Shown here piece by piece: positions 25,901-64,000 of a stretch of 64,000 bases of DNA. Within the stretch, counting starts at the first letter, position 1, and each line of letters starts with the position of its first letter. The position numbers and the translations under genes are program-made. The notes beneath the pieces are model-generated. The model saw nothing but the letters and a program-made list of their open reading frames with translations. It was not told the origin of the DNA and made no database searches. Source of the stretch: Phorcus lineatus (lineage: Eukaryota > Mollusca > Gastropoda > Trochida > Trochidae); NCBI GenBank assembly GCA_921293015.1, contig OV121089.1, positions 45,455,220-45,519,219 of the forward strand, written 5' to 3'.

Positions 25901-28900
25901 AAAATTTGGAACCATTTGAAATGTATGTATGTTGTTGAAGATTTGAAGAAAAGAAATAGTTAAACACCTATTTGATATTTGATAAGCGATCACTGCTTGT
26001 TTGCCTCAAATGTAGACTAATATCAAATTTAAAATCATCAAGTGCTAAGTTCAAAAAGACTATTGGAAGTGTTCAAGGTGTCATGGCCGCGTTACATTCG
26101 CTAGAATTAAATCCCTAGCTAACAGATTAATAAAAACATTGAAATTCAGAAGGAAATGGTGAACAATATTAATACATTTGCAGTTATGGAGTCCAGTTGC
26201 CGGGCAGAGTCAATGTCCTCGTGTCGAGTTTCATGTCCGACAACCGTGTAAAAATCTTCTGCACCCTTTGCTGCAGACACCATGTGGATTATCTGGTTGT
26301 AACGGTTGTCCCGTATATCAATTTCATTCCAGCCATTCTTTTTCTTCATCCTCTCCCAATCCTCTTTAGGTAAATCTGAAAAAAAAATAATCCTCATTTT
26401 ATTGCCATTGTGGATGGTTTACCTATTCAATGAAGAGACAACATAATGACACAACAAGCAAAACACTTAACAGATGAGGCATGAGGTTATTGAGTTGGAA
26501 TTGAATCAAGTACAAACAAGATGGCCTTCCTAAGATTTGTCTGAAGAAAAGAACATGCAAGCTTGTGTACTAGTACTCACATGCTGATCCGTCCATGACA
26601 CCACGGTCACATATCATGAGCACATTCCGTTTTGTCACCATTGTCTTGGCAAGATCAATGTAAGTCTGTTCAATCTGCATCATGGTTTGGATAATATTCT
26701 CCTGGAACCTGAATACTGCAGCAAGGAAATGGTTAAGAGTTTTTTTTTTATCACCGTGCATGCTATGCATTTACAGGCACAAGGACTTAATGTTGATAAA
26801 GAAACAGCCCTTTGAAAAATTCATCCTGCTACACCAGCCTATTTGGATCTCCAGGGTCCTTTGATATCCTGATACCTATCAGACCAAATGCCTCATATGA
26901 TCATATCTACCAGATCTACCAATATGGCACCACACAGATAAAAAAATTCCACTGAGTTGATATTTGTTTCAACTTTTTTCATAATGACATTTCATTGACT
27001 AAAACAGAATAGGGAAATAAACTTGTCGTTGATGACTAACCCTCTGCGAAAGGAGACTTTGATAGGGTATTGATAGATATTCTGGAAAGGGGAAGAATAG
27101 TCCCACACACTACAGATTTATTTCAATATCCGCCATCAACCCCCCGTGGCGAGCAATAATATATGAATAAATGAACTTTTGCCTTTGAAACCCTATCATA
27201 CAATACTATTCAGAGATTTTTAATTATTTTGTTTATATTTCTATATTTGACTGTAATATAAGAGACAAATGAATAAAACATACTTACTTTCTTCATTGTT
27301 CAGATCCGTGAAAGTAACTCCTCCGCTAAAATAAAATATGGCAACGCATGTGAAAACCATTTGGATCATACTGGGGTTTTTTTCATTGTTAGATTTACAT
27401 ATATTGTATTACTTTTTTTTAAAAATTCATAATAATAAAACTAGAAGTAAGAGAACAGAAAAATTGCTGCACTGAAGTAAATAAAAAGAGGCATTGGCAG
27501 GCTTTATAATAGTTCATTTTAGACCATAAGAATTGAAGTCTGCCAAGCAAAGCTGTGACTGTGTTATATCGTATACATCAAGCATCGTGATACATAAACT
27601 GTCAATATATGTTTTGGGATACAGTCTTTGTATCATGGTACATGTCGTTGACTCAAAAAAAATTATTTTGTCTAAAAATCAAGGTATATGTCAAAAGTTA
27701 AATTTTCTTATAATAAAAAATCCCTGAAAATAGTGTTTCATCACAACTCTACTGCATAGGCATCTTGCAGATCTAAATAGTTTAAGGTGTGACTACTGAC
27801 CTTTATCAACAACAACTTATAATCCCCATGGGTACCAGATGCATACGCACATCATCCATCTTTCTAGCCCTTTTCATTCATTAAAAGAGGATGAAAGAAA
27901 GTTTTTAGGGTATATCCTATAGGTCCTTGATAGGACCACCAAATCTACAATTTATAATCCTTTGAGGTTTTGAGTATTTGTGCAATATTTCAGCTTTAAG
28001 GTGAGGTGACTTGGGGTTTAAAGCCGCTTTCAAGATTATTTCACTTATATCGCGGTTGCTAGTATTATTGCAGGGAGAAAGCCCGCAACACCATTGTGGC
28101 TATGCATTGCGGTGAAACCTGCGAGCATCGGCTGGAACTAGCGAACCATGGGTGGTACTGCACTGAAATTCAGTGTAGCATTGCACCCAAACCTGAATGC
28201 GTGTAGAACAGTTCTCTACTGCAGACAAAGTTGCCGAGCCCCTGGCGGGATTCGAACCACGGACCTCTTGATCCGAAGCCGAACACACTAACCACTGCGC
28301 TATCCCGCCCCCTTTCACCTTTAAAGTTCATTCATGAACACAAGAGTCACAAGGTCACCATATCTTCAATTTATAATCTTTATGATTTAATGGGTCTCCA
28401 TACAACATTTCAGCTTTCTAGAACTTTACATTCTCGAAAAAAGATGGAAACAGATTTTATGGCCCTTGTGGTGCTTATTAGGGTCCACAGGGTCACTATA
28501 TCTATAATTTATAATCCTCATGGTTAAAAGAATCTGCATACAATATTTCAGCTTTCTAGACCTCAACATTCTTGAGAAGAAGATGAAAATAATTTTTCCA
28601 GCCCTTGTGGCCCTTATTAGGGTCCACAAGGTCACCATATCTACAATGTATAAACATCATAGTTTATGGAATCTGCATACAACGTTGCAGCTTTCAAGGC
28701 CTTGTCATTCTTGAGTTTGTTAGGGCATGGCCCCTGTGGCCGAAGAATCGCAAAACCTACAATTTATAATTCTTATTGCTCGAGGTACCAGTTCACAAGA
28801 TTTCAACTTCTTAGAGTGAGTTGTTCATGAGAAGAAGCCGAAAATGCGAAAAAGATGGAGGATGGACTCTGTGCCGTGTCATCAGCCTTAAGCCTCTGAG

Positions 28901-31900
28901 GCCTGATGAGCTAAAAAGTATCCAGTGCAAACCTGTTGATATCTCTTAAAACTATCTTGTCAATAGTTCTTAAGACCTTGCAATTCTTAACTATATACAA
29001 ACTATATCTCATGCTTTTTGCTAAATAAGGGCCAAGGGCAAATAAAAAATTTAATACAAAAATAAAGATGTACCTCATGTATATCATGGCCGCCTCAGGA
29101 CATCGGAAAACCTGCAACAAAAATATAAATTCTTAACCCGACTTGAAAGTTTACACCAAGTGTTTATCATATTAATTGATATTAAAAAAATAACTTAATG
29201 CTTCTTCATCAATGCTACAATTAATTACAAATTTTGCAACCTGAATTTATGTTCATGATTGAATAGTTTTTTCTTGCCATTGTATTGAATAAATAGATAG
29301 ACGGATACATGAAAGATGTTACTTATGATGTAGCTTGATTACTCATTGATGAAAGAGAATAAAAATGTTTTCAGCAATAATACCTACATTTATGACTTAG
29401 GGAAAGTTATGAGAAGGGGTACCAATTTTTTCTTGAGTTAAAGACGTGGTAAAGGGGCGCTTGTAGACAGTATGCAGTAATTATCGAGGCTTGTCTGACG
29501 ATCAGAAATATATTTTAACAAACACTGTTTGAGTCACATATTCAAAAGATCAAAAAAGACGCAGGAACTTGAATAGAAAAAAATATGGTGCTGTTTCATG
29601 CATTTAATCAAGAATCATGATATTATAATTTCAACAGGATTCTGAGTAGCTTTTTCTATTCTGCCCCAAATTTGTAAATATTTATGGTAGATTTTATCAA
29701 ACAAATAATAAATTTGTGTTTGGCTTCAATGTAAAAAAATTTTTTATGTTTATATATCTTATGTTATAAATATGAAAACTAATTTTGATATATGTACTTT
29801 TTTTTAAATAAGAAACTTTTAACTTTTTTCGTCCAGCCGATCTATTAACTATATTTAATAGAAGAGAGAAACAATCTATCAAACCTGACACTATTCATTT
29901 CTGTTTGACTTTTGACGGAACTAGTTCGCACTAAATAACATGATAAAATATGACATGTACATATTCAACATTGTTTTTAGGTTACATGTACAGCCAGTTC
30001 AGTCAGCATACAGCTGTACTACAGCAAGTGGTATTCACAAAATTTGACTCCATATTCATGTTAGTTAATTATCATGCAAGGATAGTTGATTTTTCTTATG
30101 TTTCAATTTCAATAGAACATCATTCATTCTAAGCATTAATGCACAAATGAGAATATTCCATCAAAATTATTTCAATATTAAAAACCTTGTTGTATAAATT
30201 AATTACAAATATTATAAATTTAAAGTAAAAGAAAATTATTTATTTTTCTCTATCTATTGAATGATTCACAACATTTGACATAGATTTGCTGTTGTCAAAC
30301 TTAGGTGTCAGAGGTTATTCACACAAAAAGTAGTAGTTTTGTTACAGTTTGCAATTTGATGTAAGTGAACATTATTTAGGATCTGTCACAAGTAGGAGGA
30401 TCAACTTATGTCATGTCAGCTTATTTTGGTTCAACAACAGTGTTTGCGTTGACGCATAAACCTGCGTTTTTCATGCATAAAAATCATATAAACATGCTAA
30501 ATATATCGTAAATGCATGTTTTGCATGCACACAATTATACTCTTAAGTTTATATTTTTCCATAATGTTAAAAAAAACAACTTGATTGTCTGATTACGATG
30601 TCCTGACAAAAATAAATCAAAACCTGGAAATCCCATTGCTAAGGTCCGTCATTGGCTACCATATCAATGGAATTCCCCGGAAGTCGTTCGTTTCATCCCA
30701 TCAGAGCGATGTTTACAAGTGATTATTATCAAGTCTCATGCTGTATCATATTACGAAGTTCGGAACGGCAGCTGTACAAAAACCTACCGCTAACACTGAA
30801 AAAACTTGGTTTAAATGCAAGAGATAAGGTGAGGTGATTTGGGGAATAACACCGCTTTTAAGATTATTTCACTTACATCACAGTTTCTAATATTATTGCC
30901 TTATAAAGCCCACAACTGTTGTGTCTATGCATAGAAGTGAAATCTGTGATTTTCAGCTGTAACTAGCAAACCATGGGTTGTACTGTGCTGTAGCACTGTC
31001 CCAAAACCTTACTGCATTTAGAACAATTCTCTACCGCAAAGTAAGTTGTTGAGCCCAGGGCAAGATTTCGAGTCATAGACCTCTTGATCTGAAGATCCTG
31101 CCCACTATATATAAGAAAAGAATTATACAAGTTGAACTGGAATCTAGTATGAGGACCTTCCTTTAGTTAAACTGATTCCTGTCAACTCGTACCTTCCATC
31201 CTAAATTCTCGAAGAAGCTGCTGAGGCGGGCCTGGCCAGTAGTTTTGCCCCCACAAGGACCTAAAACATTGCATAATGAGAAATGATGTAGAAAATAATA
31301 TGAAGAAAAATAGGAGACCAATGACTGAAACTATACATGACAGTTCCTAAGGAAAAGAAACGTAAGATTTGAAGGTGAAGACCGGGACATCCCGCCACGC
31401 CTTTTTTTGAAAGGGGGACAACACCAAATTTACGAATTTGAGTCTCCATATTAGAAAGTTATTACTCACTTGAAATTTCAGCCAATTGGTTTAGGAGAAA
31501 TATTTTTTTTTATATATTTCAGGGAAAATGCCTTCCACGCTGATATTTGAAAGGGGGTCAATCCCCAAAGTTACAAATTCTGATCATCCTGGTATATCCC
31601 CACAAAATTTCAAGTGTGGGTACGAGAGGTACTGTAGGAGAAACAAAATACATGCTATCCCCTAAATATGATGATGTTGATCATTTGCCTGACACCACAA
31701 CAGCACACAATCAGTGAGGCCTACAACCACATTTTACCTTGTTGACTTAATCTATTTTGAGCTCATCATATTTGGGTGATAGGCTGATAGTGCTGTAAAC
31801 TTTTCATGATAACATTGCACAGTAATCATGGTAATAATTAAGCCCAAGTATGAATACATCAAAGATTTAAATAACAGAACTTCACATTGTATCCGACAGA

Positions 31901-32396
31901 TGTAGCTTAATATATAGATCCCAATTTGATTATGGTACATATTATTAATATACCATTTTTCAATAAAGGCAAAACAAGTAAAATATATCAACAATGACAA
32001 CTAGATCTATCGTTTATCATTCATATACAACATTGTTGAAACATTTCAAGAAAATGATGAGTTAAATTCCATACATAATTTTTTTGTCAACAATATCCAT
32101 AGAATTTCATCAGCAAATGAGCACGTGGTCTTGTTGTTACCCGATTCCCGCTTGGTAACCTAGATTGAGACCACTTTACCTACTGCTGTTGATAAATAGT
32201 CGTAAGGAGGTGATCTCTCGGTTGGAGCAAAATAAGACGGTGGCAACTTACCACCAGTCAGAACGACCCGGTAGAACTTGTTTTTATTATCAGTAAACTC
32301 CTGTGTCATCCTGGAGGCGAATCTCGTGAAGGTCACCTGCACAGGACGTCTGTAAACATTCCTAGCCAAACACAGTACACACCGAACACTTTCCAT
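16984..32396 (-). CDS. ttd14: TRPL translocation defect protein 14 homologue (P-loop NTPase), complete
   Basis: Homologue of Drosophila TTD14, a GTP- and phosphoinositide-binding protein needed for light-dependent TRPL trafficking in photoreceptors; its role in this animal is unknown. Twelve exons in transcription order: 32396-32252, 31260-31193, 29111-29074, 27325-27288, 26715-26581, 26375-26176, 25753-25676, 21447-21352, 20118-20022, 19377-19286, 18315-18200, 17170-16984. They total 1290 nt, 429 residues plus stop, with every phase matching. The Walker A motif GGPCGGKTT is at residues 48-56. Other family peptides are [86 protein letters not shown] and FNLSLKDEF. It ends in a charged tail ([11 protein letters not shown]). 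The ATG chosen is the only one upstream of the P-loop, apart from Met30. It is divergent from TRIM37. Confidence 0.95.
18141..18347. other. TTD14 exon 11 region: opposite-strand ORFs are shadows
   Basis: Exon 11 (18315-18200, minus strand) encodes [20 protein letters not shown] followed by [17 protein letters not shown]. Open frames read on the plus strand or in another minus frame across it are not genes. Confidence 0.85.
19596..19865 (-). repeat. tRNA-derived SINE, minus orientation, diverged
   Basis: It shares GGTGAAACCTGCAAGCATCG, GGCTGGAACTAGCAAA and the head ...GGATTCGAAACATGGACC with the other copies. It sits in the TTD14 intron between exons 9 and 10. Confidence 0.8.
20521..20572. 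repeat. 26 bp tandem duplication
   Basis: GATATCACAGTCCTGTTATT plus ACTTT occurs twice in direct succession, in a TTD14 intron. Confidence 0.85.
20658..21335. mobile_element. About 678 bp non-autonomous DNA transposon in a TTD14 intron
   Basis: The left terminus AGCTGCAACGAATACACT is mirrored by the right terminus ending ATGTATTGTTGCAGCT. Subterminal GAATACGAAT motifs occur at both ends (CGAATACGAATAATTATTCA left, CGAATACGATTCAC right). The interior is AT-rich with no transposase. The right end lies 16 bp from the 5' splice site of TTD14 exon 8. The GCTGCAACGAAT terminus suggests a hAT-type element; that is inference. Confidence 0.7.
21481..21655. mobile_element. 175 bp TIR element (MITE), copy 2
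   Basis: It begins CAGGGATTGGGAAAG and ends CTTTCCCGAACCCTG. It matches copy 1 at 1738-1913 throughout. Flanks are GTCATG on both sides, an exact 6 bp target-site duplication. It lies 32 bp beyond the acceptor AG of TTD14 exon 8. Confidence 0.85.
22085..24080 (+). pseudogene. Decayed LINE retrotransposon (endonuclease, RT and C-terminal zinc knuckle remnants)
   Basis: It lies inside the TTD14 intron between exons 7 and 8, on the opposite strand to the gene. In order: an endonuclease C-terminal piece ([20 protein letters not shown], then ARLDYFLL) near 22085-22205; reverse-transcriptase blocks ([44 protein letters not shown]) at about 22690-23390; and a C-terminal region ending with a CxxC...H...C-like knuckle ([19 protein letters not shown]) at about 24010-24065. 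Frameshifts and stops interrupt it. The [FY]ADD catalytic block that should follow QGDPLS is absent, indicating an internal deletion. It resembles L1/Tx1-type LINEs; the clade is inferred. Confidence 0.85.
24811..24829. repeat. Poly(C) tract
   Basis: An uninterrupted run of about 19 C in a TTD14 intron. Its length is likely unreliable in assembly. Confidence 0.8.
27560..27749. mobile_element. Short TIR element, GAGTTGTGAYGA family, copy 2
   Basis: The right end TTTCATCACAACTC is the complement of the family terminus. Internal blocks GGGATACAGTC and AATCAAGGTATATGTCAAAAG match copy 1 at 11596 in order and orientation. The left end is worn. Confidence 0.5.
27800..28880. repeat. Degenerate tandem array, about 145 bp units, interrupted by a SINE
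   Basis: Units share GGTCACCATATCTACAAT, TTTATAATCC, ATACAATATTTCAGCTTTC and a GCCCTTGTGG...TTAGGGTCCA block. At least four imperfect units are visible (about 27935, 28340, 28490 and 28630), with worn ones at each end. A minus-strand SINE (28001-28313) sits inside. The array lies in the TTD14 intron between exons 3 and 4. Confidence 0.75.
28001..28313 (-). repeat. tRNA-derived SINE, full length, minus orientation
   Basis: Read on the minus strand it starts GGGGGCGGGATAGCGCAGTG and ends in the GGCTTTAAACCCCAAGTCAC tail. It is nearly collinear with the copy at 1917. CTTTAA-type flanks on both sides suggest a short target-site duplication. Confidence 0.9.
30826..31108 (-). repeat. tRNA-derived SINE, minus orientation, strongly diverged
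   Basis: The tail AAGGTGAGGTGATTTGGGGA, a body matching GAAACCTGCGAGCATCGG-type sequence and head remnants are present. It ends about 85 bp before TTD14 exon 2 (31193-31260), in the intron between exons 2 and 3. Confidence 0.75.
31193..32396 (-). CDS. ttd14: TTD14 exons 1-2: leader-like N-terminus and Walker A
   Basis: Exon 1 (32396-32252) encodes an Arg-rich, Asp-free first 30 residues ([20 protein letters not shown] onward) and then a strand FYRVVLTG. Exon 2 (31260-31193) supplies [20 protein letters not shown]. The split codon completes a glycine in the Walker A loop. Met30 is an in-frame alternative start that would omit the basic leader. Confidence 0.93.
31360..31640. repeat. Degenerate duplicated block in TTD14 intron 1
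   Basis: GAAAGGGGGACAACACCAAA with TTTACGAATTT and GAAAGGGGGTCAATCCCCAA with GTTACAAATTC are about 165 bp apart, each followed by similar CATATTAG.../CATCCTGG... and AAATTTCA(AG) segments. Two worn tandem units. Confidence 0.5.
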
Positions 32397-33025
32397 TCAT
32401 GCTTTAATACTACCGGTGCAAAGTTAAATGATGACCTGTGAGAAAAGATTAACTACAGTGTTGTATTGATGCTAAACATAAATACAAAAGCTTTTTTTTT
32501 TTATTCCAAAGTCTCAATTTTGCGTACATTATAATGATGTATTATTTCATATCACTGTCAAATAAGATGTTGAATAAACATTTTACAGGGGAGTGTTTAT
32601 TTTTTAGCAATATTCATGGCAATATTTCATGGTAAACAGGACGAAATATGTACTTCCTGTTGAACTGTCATGGAAATAAATCAAACATGGAATCTATTGG
32701 ATGATATTCCTCACGTATTAATTTCAATAACGAAATGGTTGTTCAAGAATTGAATTACAAAATGGAAGGAATTTTTAATAAGCTTTGATTACTTACGGAT
32801 ACTTTAAAAAGAAAGTTACCCTTTTCGACCAATCATATCGGTGACAAGTTGACAGATTGCTGCACTGCATCAGGTTGTTGGTCAGTGTTGGCGGTGGGAA
32901 TGTTTGTTGAAAATGAAACATTCTACAAAATTGAAGCTATGTAAATGACCCGATTACATTTCTTATCACTTGAGTACCCCCTTAGGTAACTGATATAATT
33001 TATCATACCCTTAGCATTTTTTGAA
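32397..33025. promoter_or_regulatory. Candidate bidirectional promoter between TTD14 and TRIM37
   Basis: These 629 bp separate the divergent start codons of the two genes (minus 32396, plus 33026) and must hold both 5' UTRs. I see no convincing TATA box or CpG island. The GGTGACAAGTTGACAGATTG and TTGGCGGTGGGAATG segments near 32850-32900 are the most GC-rich part. Confidence 0.55.

Positions 33026-64000
<30,975 letters not shown>

Noticed and set aside
26146..26397. Independent small gene on the minus strand
   Set aside because: It is TTD14 exon 6 read through into its intron; the exon ends at 26176.
28100..28318. Peptide GGGIAQWL...[17 protein letters not shown] shared by several ORFs (also 1856-2128 and 48676-48927)
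   Set aside because: It is a translation of the tRNA-derived SINE head, not a protein family.

Overview
This window is animal nuclear DNA: AT-rich, with short exons (about 40-260 bp), GT-AG introns, and many dispersed and tandem repeats. I identified no bacterial genes, rRNA genes or intact tRNA genes. The SINE family present has a tRNA-Arg(TCG)-like head and a 3' tail containing GGCGTTAAACA. That tail, together with the gene content (NUDT9, TRIM37 and an invertebrate TTD14 homologue), points to a lophotrochozoan, most likely a mollusc. The species is not determined.

Three protein-coding genes were rebuilt exon by exon from conserved peptides, with splice phases that agree at every junction. 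(1) Plus strand, about 638-8732: a NUDT9-type ADP-ribose pyrophosphatase. Seven exons encode 302 residues to the stop, and one further upstream exon is predicted to encode a transmembrane segment. (2) Minus strand, 32396 down to 16984: a complete 12-exon, 429-residue homologue of Drosophila TTD14 (TRPL translocation defect protein 14), a P-loop NTPase. (3) Plus strand, 33026 to beyond the window end: a TRIM37 homologue (RING, B-box, coiled coil, MATH). Twenty-one exons are visible, about 862 residues; the last roughly 100 residues expected for the family lie outside.

Layout: NUDT9 and TTD14 converge on an 8.3 kb gene-free interval (8733-16983) full of repeats. TTD14 and TRIM37 diverge from a 629 bp interval (32397-33025) that is a candidate bidirectional promoter. 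The 15.1 kb first intron of TRIM37 is mostly featureless AT-rich DNA. It holds a foldback element and one coding-like single-exon ORF of 104 codons (45460-45774) that I do not recognise.

Repeats: at least six copies of the tRNA-derived SINE (two with clear target-site duplications), several terminal-inverted-repeat elements, a decayed LINE in a TTD14 intron, and a piggyBac-like terminus near the window end. The most unusual structure is in TRIM37. Three separate exons (8, 14 and 20) have tandem repeat arrays that begin at, or duplicate, their own exon/5' splice-site junction. A fourth array, about 29 units of 47 bp, repeats a 3' splice-site-like motif just before exon 13.
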